DNA of 64,000 nt, from NCBI GenBank assembly GCA_041392125.1, contig JAWKMR010000003.1, positions 528,178 through 592,177 of the forward strand, in the 5' to 3' direction. Under the pieces are notes generated by a model that worked only from the letters and a program-made list of their open reading frames with translations, searched no databases and was not told where the DNA came from. The position numbers were made by a program, and so were the translations under genes. Source of the DNA: Halomarinibacterium sp041392125. Lineage in GTDB: Bacteria; Bacteroidota; Bacteroidia; Flavobacteriales; Flavobacteriaceae. This document shows, piece after piece, positions 44,567 to 53,052 of the stretch (positions are counted from its first letter, which is position 1; every line of letters begins with the position of its first letter).

Positions 44567-44597
44567 AAAAAGCCTGCTACATAGCAGGCTTTTTTAT
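44565..44597. terminator. Bidirectional terminator between hflX and DUF3078
   Basis: AGCCTGCTA (44571-44579) pairs with TAGCAGGCT (44582-44590), with an A tract on one side and a T tract on the other. The convergent genes on both sides can use it. Confidence 0.9.
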
Positions 44598-44613
44598 TTC
44601 AAAATCTATTTTT

Positions 44614-45534
44614 TTAAAAACCGTACGTTACTCCAATACCTAAAGCTTCACGAATTTGGAAGGCTTTTACAGCATTGTCATCATAAATAGCTTGGAATGC
44701 GACATTGGCCGTAATCCACTTATTCACGGTCATGACAACATTTGCGGTATAGTCAACATCTACGTTTTGAGGATCTTCAAGATAATTACTGTAAAGGTTT
44801 AAAATATTTTCAAAAGAAATATTTTCCATTAGCATCACTTTTGCGTAAGCATTTAACGAAGCACCAAACTCAAAACGCATGGTTTTATTTGCTTCTACTC
44901 CAAAGTAAGAGGCTTCTTCTTCTAATAAGTAAGCATTAAGAGGATCTGAAGTATCTGTAAAATCTCCATTTACAAAAATAAACTTGGCGGTGGCTGGAGA
45001 AATGTTTACAAAAAGGTTATCACTTTTTTTCCAAAGCATACCGGGACCGGTTTGTACATAGGCCGGTGAAAATGCTTTGGTGGTTTCTGTTCTTACCTCA
45101 TCTCCATTGGTATCTACATCGTAAACATAGCCGGGAGTCATTTGGGTTTTAAAGTTTAAAAAATAAGAGTAGTACCAGTTGCTTTCCGGAATTTGTTTTC
45201 CAAGAATGGAATTTAGTTCAAAACGATCGCTTGTTTTACGTGTAAACTCTTGGTCTTTTGTTTTACTAATACCGTAATCAACGAGCAAACGGTTATCCCA
45301 GCTCCAGTCACCACTTTTGTAGTTGGCAGTATACGACAAATTTAAATTGGCAGCATAGTTATTGGTTCCTCCTCCGGTCCATTCGGCATTGAAAGCTGCT
45401 TGGCTAAAAAGTAAAGAAGCGTTTCCTGCTTTAGTCCATCCGTCTTTTGGTCCTTCCTCTGTGGTGGTATCATCCTGAGCAAAAACAAAATTACTGATGG
45501 TAAGTAATAGAATAAAAACTAAGTGTTTTTTCAT
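44614..45534 (-). CDS. DUF3078 outer-membrane protein
   Basis: This 306-residue protein has a signal peptide (1-19, NFVFAQ). It contains GWTKAGNASLLFSQAAFNAEWTGGG and GDWSWDNRLLVDYG, the hallmarks of DUF3078, a Bacteroidota family of predicted beta-barrels. It ends with alternating strands and a terminal Phe. Its own -7 element (45560-45567) separates it from the suf operon upstream. The function is unknown. Confidence 0.88.
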   Translation of the reverse strand: MKKHLVFILLLTISNFVFAQDDTTTEEGPKDGWTKAGNASLLFSQAAFNAEWTGGGTNNYAANLNLSYTANYKSGDWSWDNRLLVDYGISKTKDQEFTRKTSDRFELNSILGKQIPESNWYYSYFLNFKTQMTPGYVYDVDTNGDEVRTETTKAFSPAYVQTGPGMLWKKSDNLFVNISPATAKFIFVNGDFTDTSDPLNAYLLEEEASYFGVEANKTMRFEFGASLNAYAKVMLMENISFENILNLYSNYLEDPQNVDVDYTANVVMTVNKWITANVAFQAIYDDNAVKAFQIREALGIGVTYGF

Positions 45535-45559
45535 TTTTAATGTGTTTTAAAATTTTCGG

Positions 45560-45567
45560 CAAAAGTA
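45560..45567 (-). promoter_or_regulatory. -7 element (TACTTTTG) for DUF3078
   Basis: This exact TAnnTTTG match on the minus strand (plus-strand CAAAAGTA) lies 25 bases before the start codon. Confidence 0.65.
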
Positions 45568-45615
45568 CTATTTCCTTCAAACTTTTCGTAAAAAGCATGT
45601 TAAAAAACAAAAGCG

Positions 45616-46119
45616 TTATTTTTTAAAAAGAGGTACTGAAGAGCAGGCTTCACCATACATAATGCTTTTGGCTATGGGCCGAAGCTTTTGAGCTAACAAA
45701 ACAAAGGCATTTTCTGGAATCGGCTTATGTGCGCACCCTTTAATAATGACAGGTTTGTCTGTATATTCTGAAAGGTCCATGGATGAAATAACTTCTGAAA
45801 AAAGAAGACTTTCCAATTCACCTAAGCTCCCGACCACTACTTTTTTGGCAGTTCCGGATAATTGAAGCGAAACCAACATATACGCCCAACCGGGAATAAT
45901 GGCATCGGTAGAACAATAAAGAGCAACGTAAGCATCTTGGTATTCTGAAAGAGGAATAGTTTTTACAAAGTTTCGGAATTCTTTTTCACGTAAAATAACT
46001 CCTTCATAAAGCCATGGGGCAATATCCAACAGGATGCGTTTACCTTCGGGATAAAAATCTTCTAAATCTAAAGTAACCAGTGCACTATTTGCAACCCTAT
46101 TAACAATTTCTCCTTCCAT
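45616..46119 (-). CDS. DUF2480 protein at the end of the suf operon
   Basis: This 167-residue cytosolic protein matches DUF2480: EGEIVNRVANSALVTLDLEDF, DIAPWLYEGVILREKEFR and IKGCAHKPIPENAFV. The conserved Cys in KGCAHK and a second region with GEACSSVPLFKK could bind metal or act in sulfur chemistry; this is inference. Its start overlaps the sufT-like stop by 1 base (TAATG), so it is translationally coupled to Fe-S assembly genes. The function is not established. Confidence 0.88.
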   Translation of the reverse strand: MEGEIVNRVANSALVTLDLEDFYPEGKRILLDIAPWLYEGVILREKEFRNFVKTIPLSEYQDAYVALYCSTDAIIPGWAYMLVSLQLSGTAKKVVVGSLGELESLLFSEVISSMDLSEYTDKPVIIKGCAHKPIPENAFVLLAQKLRPIAKSIMYGEACSSVPLFKK

Positions 46120-46445
46120 TAAAGCATTCCTAATTCTAATTTGGCTTCTTCACTCATCAAATCTTGACTCCAAGGGGGGTCGAAAGTAATTTCTACTTCG
46201 GCATCTTTCACCATTTTAATGCTTTTTACTTTTTCTTCCACTTCAAGCGGTAAAGTCTCCGCTACGGGACAGTTGGGAGTAGTAAGGGTCATTAAGATTT
46301 TCACTTCGTGGTCTTCATTTACAAAAACGTCGTAAATTAATCCAAGCTCATAAATATCCACAGGGATTTCGGGATCGTAAATAGTTTTAAGCACTTTTAC
46401 TATTTTTTCTCCTAATTCGGTAGTATCTATTTCGGTGGTACTCAT
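46119..46445 (-). CDS. SufT-like (MIP18/DUF59) Fe-S assembly protein
   Basis: This 108-residue MIP18/PaaD-like protein has the family signature TIYDPEIPVDIYELGLIYDV, followed by MTLTTPNCPVAETLP with its conserved Cys, and ends FDPPWSQDLMSEEAKLELGML. SufT-type proteins help deliver or mature Fe-S clusters. It lies 3 bases after sufE and overlaps DUF2480 by 1 base. Confidence 0.92.
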   Translation of the reverse strand: MSTTEIDTTELGEKIVKVLKTIYDPEIPVDIYELGLIYDVFVNEDHEVKILMTLTTPNCPVAETLPLEVEEKVKSIKMVKDAEVEITFDPPWSQDLMSEEAKLELGML

Positions 46446-46448
46446 GGT

Positions 46449-46874
46449 TTAAGTTGTTTTTTGGGCTTGAAAAGCCACAGCATATAATTTCATTTGTTTT
46501 ATCATAGAGACCAATCCGTTAGCTCGGGTAGGCGACAGATGTTCCTTTAAACCAATTTCATCGATAAAGGAAGTATCTGCATGAATGATTTCTTCTGGGG
46601 TTTGATGAGAAAACACCCGAATTAAAACGGCAATAATTCCTTTGGTAATAATGGCGTCACTATCTGCCGTAAAAATAATAGTACCCTCTTTCATTTCGGC
46701 ATGGAGCCAAACCTTACTTTGACATCCTTTAATGAGTTTATCCTCCGTTTTCTGAGAATTTTCTATAAGCGGAAGTGATTTTCCGAGTTCGATGAGGTGT
46801 TCGTATTTGTCCATCCAATCATCAAAAAGGGAAAATTCCTCAATTAATTCTTCCTGTAGGGTTGCTATAGTCAT
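46449..46874 (-). CDS. sufE: SufE sulfur-transfer protein
   Basis: SufE accepts persulfide from SufS and stimulates its desulfurase activity. The 141-residue protein has the acceptor Cys in KLIKGCQSKVWL, the helix LFDDWMDKYEHLIELG and the C-terminal LSPTRANGLVSMIKQMK. It starts immediately after the stop of the META-domain lipoprotein gene (no gap), so it is translated in the same unit. Confidence 0.94.
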   Translation of the reverse strand: MTIATLQEELIEEFSLFDDWMDKYEHLIELGKSLPLIENSQKTEDKLIKGCQSKVWLHAEMKEGTIIFTADSDAIITKGIIAVLIRVFSHQTPEEIIHADTSFIDEIGLKEHLSPTRANGLVSMIKQMKLYAVAFQAQKTT

Positions 46875-47306
46875 TTAATTTCCTGTGGTTTCTTTCATGG
46901 CTTTTAACAAGATACTTCGGTCGGTTTTAGAGAAAAGCGTTAATTCTCCATTTTGAATTTGGTAGGATCCTGTATTATTCAAAGCTGTTATAAAAGCATT
47001 TTCTACATCCATAATGGGTTGATCGCAAGCCATTTCGGTAGCGGCAATGTTGCTGAATGTAAGTGCATAAAGATCTAAAGCATAGTTTCCGAAGAAAGAA
47101 TTACAGCTAGTATTTCCCTTAATGGTTTTATCAAGAGCAAAAAAACTGATGTAGGGTACTTTTTCAAAAGAAGTAGTTGTTCCTAGTTCGGTTACATTAT
47201 ATTTTCCGGAGAGTTGTACATTACCGGCCACGTCGATTACTTTTTTGGTTTCATCACAACTTGTGATAAAAAAAACGGTTACTAATAATAGAATGATATT
47301 TTTCAT
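46875..47306 (-). CDS. META-domain (HslJ-like) lipoprotein inside the suf operon
   Basis: This 143-residue lipoprotein has a lipobox Cys at about 17 (FFITSCDET) and a META domain: GKYNVTEL, ISFFALDKTIKGNTSCNSFFGNY and ATEMACDQP. The two cysteines of the domain are intact. The META/HslJ family is linked to stress or drug tolerance with unclear mechanism. A periplasmic/outer-membrane lipoprotein lying between cytosolic sufS and sufE is unexpected. It starts 64 bases after sufS and abuts sufE. Confidence 0.88.
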   Translation of the reverse strand: MKNIILLLVTVFFITSCDETKKVIDVAGNVQLSGKYNVTELGTTTSFEKVPYISFFALDKTIKGNTSCNSFFGNYALDLYALTFSNIAATEMACDQPIMDVENAFITALNNTGSYQIQNGELTLFSKTDRSILLKAMKETTGN

Positions 47307-47370
47307 GTGTTGATGATTTAAGATTATTCTAATATACTATAATTCCTTTTTAGGAAGGTTTAAAAATCTG

Positions 47371-48588
47371 TTAACGAAGCATCATTTGTGCTTTTTGAAC
47401 TGCATTCACCAATCTGTCAATTTCTTCTTTGGTATTGTAAAAAGAGAATGAGGCGCGAACCGTTCCGGGGATGTTGTAAAAATCCATGACAGGTTGTGCA
47501 CAATGATGACCCGTTCGTACAGCAATGCCTAATTTGTCAACTATAGTGCCAATGTCGTAAGGATGAATACCTTCCAAATTAAAAGAAATGACCGAAGTTT
47601 TCTTTTTTGAAGTTCCATATATTTTTAGTCCTTCAATCTTTAACAATTCTGAAGTGGCATACTCCAACAATTCATTTTCATACTTTGTAATAGCGTCAAA
47701 ACCAATTTTGTGTAAATAGTCAATGGCTACTCCAAATGCAATGCCTCCTGCAATGTTTGGGGTTCCTGCTTCAAATTTATGAGGTAACTCGGCATAAGTG
47801 GTTTTTTCAAAAGTAACTTCTTTTATCATCTCTCCACCACCTTGATACGGAGGTAATTTTTCCAGCCATTCTTTTTTACCGTAGAGCATACCCACCCCGG
47901 TTGGACCGCACATTTTGTGTGCAGAAGTCACAAAAAAATCAACATCCATTTCTTTTAAATTGGGCTGTATATGGGCACAGGATTGTGCGCCATCTATTAA
48001 TACAGCGGCGCCAACTTGATGGGATTTTTGGATGATTTCTTCAATGGGATTAATAGTCCCTAAAGCATTAGACACGTGATTTACAAAAACCAGTTTGGTT
48101 TTTTCGTAAAGTAAATTTTCAAATGCTTCCATAACCAACTCTCCTTTTTCATTCATAGGAATTACCTTCAGTAGAGCTCCGGTTCTTTCGCATAACATTT
48201 GCCAAGGAACAATATTTGAGTGGTGCTCCATCGCTGAAACGAGTATTTCATCGCCTTCCTTCAGAAAATAGGAAAATCCGTTGGCTACTAAGTTAATTCC
48301 GTGGGTGGTTCCGGAAGTGAAAATGACCTCTTCGGGATATTGAATATGAAAGTGTTGCTGAATTTTTTTTCGGGCTTGCTCATAGGCATCGGTTGCTTCC
48401 TGAGACAAGGTGTGTACACCGCGATGAATATTTGCATTGTAATTTGAATAATATTCTACAATACAATCAATTACTGCTTGAGGTTTTTGTGAAGTTGCTG
48501 CATTATCCAAATACACCAAAGGATATCCGTTTACCTTTCTTTTAAGGATAGGAAAATCTTCGCGTATTTTTTGAACATCGAAACTCAC
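47371..48588 (-). CDS. sufS: SufS cysteine desulfurase
   Basis: This PLP enzyme releases sulfur from L-cysteine for cluster assembly. The 405-residue protein carries YLDNAATSQKP, SAMEHHSN, the PLP lysine in TSAHKMCGPTGVG and the catalytic Cys in RTGHHCAQPVM. Its length is that of group II desulfurases. It lies 24 bases after sufD and is followed by the META lipoprotein and sufE. Confidence 0.96.
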   Translation of the reverse strand: MSFDVQKIREDFPILKRKVNGYPLVYLDNAATSQKPQAVIDCIVEYYSNYNANIHRGVHTLSQEATDAYEQARKKIQQHFHIQYPEEVIFTSGTTHGINLVANGFSYFLKEGDEILVSAMEHHSNIVPWQMLCERTGALLKVIPMNEKGELVMEAFENLLYEKTKLVFVNHVSNALGTINPIEEIIQKSHQVGAAVLIDGAQSCAHIQPNLKEMDVDFFVTSAHKMCGPTGVGMLYGKKEWLEKLPPYQGGGEMIKEVTFEKTTYAELPHKFEAGTPNIAGGIAFGVAIDYLHKIGFDAITKYENELLEYATSELLKIEGLKIYGTSKKKTSVISFNLEGIHPYDIGTIVDKLGIAVRTGHHCAQPVMDFYNIPGTVRASFSFYNTKEEIDRLVNAVQKAQMMLR

Positions 48589-48612
48589 TTGCTTTTTTTT
48601 AAAGAAAAGATG

Positions 48613-49926
48613 TTAAACGTCGAACCCTAAACTTACTCCTATTTTTCGGGCAATGAGTTTATTGATTCGTTGTTTTAATTCGGGAATTTTCACGCTTTCC
48701 AATACATTATTGGCGAAGGCATACATTAATAATGCACGTGCCTCTTTTTCCCCAATACCCCGGGAACGGAGGTAAAACATGGCTTCATCATCCAGTTGCC
48801 CAATGGTACATCCGTGCGAACATTTTACATCGTCTGCGAAAATTTCTAATTGAGGTTTGGAGTTGATCGTGGCTTTATCGCTAATAAGAATATTGTTGTT
48901 CTGCTGAAAAGCATCCAGCTTTTGTGCTTCTCTTTCTACCAAAATTTTTCCATTGAACACACCGGTAGCACTATCGTCATAAATTCCTTTATAATCCTGA
49001 TGACTTTCACAATTAGGAGCTATATGATGCACCAAGGTATTGTGGTCTACGTGTTGTTTTTCTTCAATAATAGTAACACCTTTTAGAATAGAATTACAAT
49101 GCTCACTGTGTTGATAAAAGTTGAGGTTGTTTCGTGTTAGTTTCCCTCCAAAAGAAAAGGTGTGTACACTACAAACACTCTCCCGTTCTTGTTTAATGTA
49201 TGTAGAATCGATAAGGGATGCCGAAGGAAGGTCATTCTGAATTTTATAGTAATCTACAAAAGCTCTTTTTTCAGCAAAAATCTCGGTTACGGCATTGGTC
49301 AATACGGCATTTTCTGAAAGACTTTGGTGGCGTTCGATAATTTGAATGTGTGCATTTTCGGCAACAATAATCAAATTGCGGGGTTGTAGCATTAGGGCAG
49401 CTTCAGAACCTGTATAAAAATTTATAATTTCTACAGGTTTTTCCACTTCTTTATGCTTAGGAATATAAATATAAGCACCCTCCTTAGCAAAAGCAGTATT
49501 TAATGAAGTAAGACTATCTTCTTTTGCGGCTTTATTAAAATAGGCTTCTATTACAGATTTGTACTTTTCCTTGCTTAGTGCTGCAGAAAGCAAACAAATG
49601 TCCATCCCATCGTGGGTAGTTGTTGAAAGGAAGGAACTGTACAGGCCATCCACAAAGACAATTTTATAGGTGTCGATATCATGTAAAAAATACTTTTTTA
49701 CATCTTTAAACTCAACAGCAGCTTCTTTTTTTGGGAATACACTAAAATCTTCTTTTAATAGTGAATTAAGCGAAGTGTATTTCCAGTTTTCTTCTTTTTT
49801 GGTAGGGAAACCAGAATCCTCAAACGTTTTTATGGCTTTATTCCGAAGATCGTGAATAGGAGAGTCATCTTCCAAATAATCTTCGAAAGCCAGGTAGGAG
49901 GAAATTAGTTTTTCTTTTAAACTCAT
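48613..49926 (-). CDS. sufD: SufD Fe-S scaffold subunit
   Basis: SufD forms the SufBC2D scaffold. The 437-residue protein has the beta-helix core and C-terminal elements HNTLVHHIAPNCESHQDYKGI, DDVKCSHGCTIGQLDDEAMFYLRSRG and GVSLGF. Its start is 3 bases after sufC, so it is co-translated. Confidence 0.95.
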   Translation of the reverse strand: MSLKEKLISSYLAFEDYLEDDSPIHDLRNKAIKTFEDSGFPTKKEENWKYTSLNSLLKEDFSVFPKKEAAVEFKDVKKYFLHDIDTYKIVFVDGLYSSFLSTTTHDGMDICLLSAALSKEKYKSVIEAYFNKAAKEDSLTSLNTAFAKEGAYIYIPKHKEVEKPVEIINFYTGSEAALMLQPRNLIIVAENAHIQIIERHQSLSENAVLTNAVTEIFAEKRAFVDYYKIQNDLPSASLIDSTYIKQERESVCSVHTFSFGGKLTRNNLNFYQHSEHCNSILKGVTIIEEKQHVDHNTLVHHIAPNCESHQDYKGIYDDSATGVFNGKILVEREAQKLDAFQQNNNILISDKATINSKPQLEIFADDVKCSHGCTIGQLDDEAMFYLRSRGIGEKEARALLMYAFANNVLESVKIPELKQRINKLIARKIGVSLGFDV

Positions 49927-49929
49927 AAG

Positions 49930-50682
49930 TTATGCTTTCACCTCTTCTTTAATCCAATCGTATCCTCTTTCTTCCAACTCGTAAGCGAGTTCTTTGGTTC
50001 CCGATTTCACTATCTTTCCATCCAGCAACACGTGTACATAGTCTGGCACGATATAATCCAACAAACGTTGGTAGTGGGTAATGACAATAATGGCGTTTTC
50101 AGCATTTCGGAGTTTATTAACCCCGTTGGCTACGATTTTAAGTGCATCAATATCCAATCCCGAATCGGTTTCATCCAAAATAGCCAATTTGGGTTCCATC
50201 ATGGCCATTTGAAAAATTTCGTTTCGCTTTTTTTCACCTCCCGAAAAACCTTCGTTTAAGGAGCGGGATAAAAATTTACGATCTATTTCCAGCAACTCTG
50301 CTTTTTCCTTTATTTTTTTTAGCATTTCGGCAGCCGGCATATCCTCGAGCCCTTTAGACTTTCGGGTTTCATTAATGGCTGTTTTAATGAAATTAGTCAC
50401 CGAAACCCCCGGAATCTCCACGGGGTATTGAAAGGAAAGGAAGACTCCTTTATGCGCTCTTTCCTCCGGATCCAGTTCTTTAATATCTTCCCCATTTAAA
50501 AGAATGTCTCCCGAGGTAACTTCAAATTCGTCTTTTCCTGCAATAACAGAGGCAAAGGTGCTTTTTCCGGAACCGTTGGGCCCCATAATAGCGTGAACCT
50601 CTCCGGGATTTATGGTAAGGTTAATTCCCTTTAATATATCTTTATCTTCTACACTGGCGTGTAAATTTTTAATCTTTAGCAT
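49930..50682 (-). CDS. sufC: SufC ATPase
   Basis: This ABC-type ATPase drives SufBC2D conformational change. The 250-residue protein has Walker A GPNGSGKST, the ABC signature FSGGEKKRNE and Walker B ILDETDSGLD. The signature and the absence of membrane partners are as in SufC. It lies between the small lipoprotein gene (6 bases upstream) and sufD. Confidence 0.97.
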   Translation of the reverse strand: MLKIKNLHASVEDKDILKGINLTINPGEVHAIMGPNGSGKSTFASVIAGKDEFEVTSGDILLNGEDIKELDPEERAHKGVFLSFQYPVEIPGVSVTNFIKTAINETRKSKGLEDMPAAEMLKKIKEKAELLEIDRKFLSRSLNEGFSGGEKKRNEIFQMAMMEPKLAILDETDSGLDIDALKIVANGVNKLRNAENAIIVITHYQRLLDYIVPDYVHVLLDGKIVKSGTKELAYELEERGYDWIKEEVKA

Positions 50683-50688
50683 TATTTA

Positions 50689-51117
50689 TTAGCTTTTCTT
50701 TTCTTCAATAGTTACATCAACATCGGCGGGAGCACTACTTACCGAAATAATTTCTTTAATAGTAATAATCTCTTCCCATACTTTTTCGCCTCTTTCATAA
50801 GCAGGATTTTTTTCAACCACGCCTTTTACCATGACAGGAACCAAATCGTAATCGTCCTTTTTAATAGGGGCTATTCTATCTCCCAGTTCTTTTGCCAGCG
50901 CATCTCTGGTAACGGCATAGATAAAATGAGATCCTTTTAAAACAATGGCTTCATCTGAATAAAAATATTCTCCCGAATACGTTGTATAAGAACTGCTTTC
51001 CATTAATTTGGGAGAAGTCTCTTGGTTTTCGGTGGCTTCAGATTCTGATTCAGAATTTTTACATGATTGTAAGCTTACAACAAGCAATAGGGACACAACA
51101 AATAGTACTTTTTTCAT
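50689..51117 (-). CDS. Small lipoprotein between sufB and sufC
   Basis: This 142-residue protein has a lipobox Cys at 19 (VVSLQSCKNSESESEA) followed by an acidic Ser/Glu linker. Its folded part (about 40-130) includes GEYFYSDEAIVLKGSHFIYAV and an EIITIKEIISV strand. I do not recognise a characterised family. It lies 12 bases after sufB and 6 before sufC, so it is fully embedded in the operon. It may be an envelope sensor or a chance insertion. Confidence 0.8.
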   Translation of the reverse strand: MKKVLFVVSLLLVVSLQSCKNSESESEATENQETSPKLMESSSYTTYSGEYFYSDEAIVLKGSHFIYAVTRDALAKELGDRIAPIKKDDYDLVPVMVKGVVEKNPAYERGEKVWEEIITIKEIISVSSAPADVDVTIEEKKS

Positions 51118-51129
51118 TTTTTAAATTTT

Positions 51130-52578
51130 TTATCCTACGGAACCTTCTAAACTAATTTCTAATAATTTTTGAGCTTCCACAGCAAATTCCATGGGAAGCT
51201 TATTTAACACTTCTTTACTAAAGCCATTTACTATTAAAGCGATGGCTTTTTCGGTATCAATTCCTCTTTGATTACAATAAAAAATCTGGTCCTCACCAAT
51301 TTTACTGGTAGTGGCCTCATGCTCAATTTGAGCTGTTTTATTGTTGGCTTCTATGTACGGAAAAGTGTGTGCCCCACAATGGTTGCCCATTAGTAGCGAA
51401 TCGCATTGCGAAAAGTTACGGGCGTTATCGGCACGAGGGCTTATTTTTACCAATCCGCGATAGCTGTTTTGAGATTTTCCGGCTGAAATTCCTTTAGAAA
51501 TGATAGTACTTTTGGTGTTTTTTCCCAAATGAATCATTTTAGTACCTGTATCCGCTTGCTGGAAATTATTGGTTACCGCAATAGAGTAAAATTCTCCGAT
51601 AGAATGATCGCCTTTTAATACACAGCTGGGGTATTTCCAGGTAACGGCACTTCCGGTCTCTACTTGGGTCCAAGAGATTTTTGCATTAGTTTCACACAAT
51701 CCTCTTTTGGTCACAAAGTTGAAAACACCACCTTTCCCATTTTTATCTCCCGGAAACCAATTTTGTACCGTGGAGTATTTTATTTCGGCGTTGTCCAGCG
51801 CAATTAATTCTACCACAGCAGCGTGTAACTGATTTTCATCACGGCTGGGAGCTGTACAACCTTCCAGATAACTTACATAACTACCTTCATCAGCAATCAC
51901 CAAGGTGCGTTCAAACTGACCTGTACCGGCTTGATTAATTCTGAAATAAGTAGAAAGTTCCATAGGGCATTTTACTCCCTTCGGAATATAGCAGAAGGAA
52001 CCATCGCTAAAAACGGCACTATTGAGAGCTGCGTAAAAGTTATCTTTTTGTGGAACAACGGTTCCTATATATTTTTTAACAAGCTCCGGATGTTTTTGAA
52101 TGGCTTCGGAAATAGAGCAAAAGATAATTCCTTTTTTGGATAAGGTTTCCTTAAAAGTGGTTGCTACTGAAACAGAATCCATCACAATATCTACAGCCAC
52201 TCCTGTCAACTTTTTTTGCTCTTCAATAGAAATACCCAATTTGTTAAAAGTTTCCAGTAATTCGGGATCTACTTCGTCTAGACTTTCGTATTTTTTCTTT
52301 TTTCCCGGTGCCGAGTAGTAGGATATATTCTGAAAGTTCGGCTTTTCATAAGTAACATTGGCCCAATCGGGCTCTTCCATTTCCTGCCAAGCTTTAAAAG
52401 CTTCTAGACGCCATTGGGTCATCCATTCGGGCTCTTCTTTTTTAAGAGAGATAGCACGAATGATATCTTCATTTAAACCAACAGGCAATGTATCCGATTC
52501 GATATCGGTATAAAAGCCATACTCGTATTCTTTGGTTTCGAGTTCTTTTTTTAAATCGTCTTCCGTAAATTTTCCCAT
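51130..52578 (-). CDS. sufB: SufB Fe-S scaffold subunit
   Basis: SufB is the cluster-binding subunit of the SufBC2D scaffold. The 482-residue protein has the full core: YFRINQAGTGQFERTLVIADEGSYVSYLEGC, KWPS-like KYPSCVLKGDHSIGEFYS, SPRADNARNFSQCDSLLMGNHCGAHTFPYI and the C-terminal GFSKEVLNKLPMEF. Conserved cysteines implicated in sulfur transfer are present. It lies 18 bases after the SufA-like gene. Confidence 0.97.
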   Translation of the reverse strand: MGKFTEDDLKKELETKEYEYGFYTDIESDTLPVGLNEDIIRAISLKKEEPEWMTQWRLEAFKAWQEMEEPDWANVTYEKPNFQNISYYSAPGKKKKYESLDEVDPELLETFNKLGISIEEQKKLTGVAVDIVMDSVSVATTFKETLSKKGIIFCSISEAIQKHPELVKKYIGTVVPQKDNFYAALNSAVFSDGSFCYIPKGVKCPMELSTYFRINQAGTGQFERTLVIADEGSYVSYLEGCTAPSRDENQLHAAVVELIALDNAEIKYSTVQNWFPGDKNGKGGVFNFVTKRGLCETNAKISWTQVETGSAVTWKYPSCVLKGDHSIGEFYSIAVTNNFQQADTGTKMIHLGKNTKSTIISKGISAGKSQNSYRGLVKISPRADNARNFSQCDSLLMGNHCGAHTFPYIEANNKTAQIEHEATTSKIGEDQIFYCNQRGIDTEKAIALIVNGFSKEVLNKLPMEFAVEAQKLLEISLEGSVG

Positions 52579-52596
52579 CTTCTTTTTCAGTAGATT

Positions 52597-52926
52597 TTAA
52601 AGCGAAAAACTTTCACCGCATCCACAGGTTCTGTTTGCATTAGGGTTATTAAAAACAAATCCTTTTCCGTTAAGACCTCCACTATACTCAAGCGTAGTTC
52701 CTACTAGGTATAAAAAACTTTTTTTATTAACCACGATTTTTATTGGGCTGTCCTCAAAAAGTTTGTCTTCAGAAAACTGTTCTTTATCAAAAGTTAATTC
52801 ATAAGAAAGTCCGGAACAACCACCACTTTTTACACCTACTCGCACATAATCCTTATCGGGACTAAACCCTTCTTCGCTCATTAATTGAGCGATTTTGGTT
52901 TTTGCGGAATCGCTTACCTTAATCAT
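52597..52926 (-). CDS. sufA: SufA/IscA-type HesB Fe-S carrier
   Basis: This 109-residue A-type carrier transfers assembled clusters to apoproteins. The three ligand cysteines are seen in GGCSGLSYEL and NRTCGCGESF. As the first gene of the operon, it has a -7 element 29 bases upstream. No IscR-type regulator is present in the window. Confidence 0.95.
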   Translation of the reverse strand: MIKVSDSAKTKIAQLMSEEGFSPDKDYVRVGVKSGGCSGLSYELTFDKEQFSEDKLFEDSPIKIVVNKKSFLYLVGTTLEYSGGLNGKGFVFNNPNANRTCGCGESFSL

Positions 52927-52955
52927 TTATATAGATTTGTTCTAAATTAAGTATG

Positions 52956-52963
52956 CAAATATA
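52956..52963 (-). promoter_or_regulatory. -7 element (TATATTTG) of the suf operon
   Basis: This exact TAnnTTTG match on the minus strand (plus-strand CAAATATA) lies 29 bases before the sufA start. It is the only strong promoter element seen upstream of the ten-gene run. Confidence 0.7.
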
Positions 52964-53052
52964 CTGTAATTGGATTATTTTACCATAGGCATACTACATT
53001 TTAAATAGAATGGCACTATAGATTTAGGGTATTATTAACAGTTAGAATTAGG

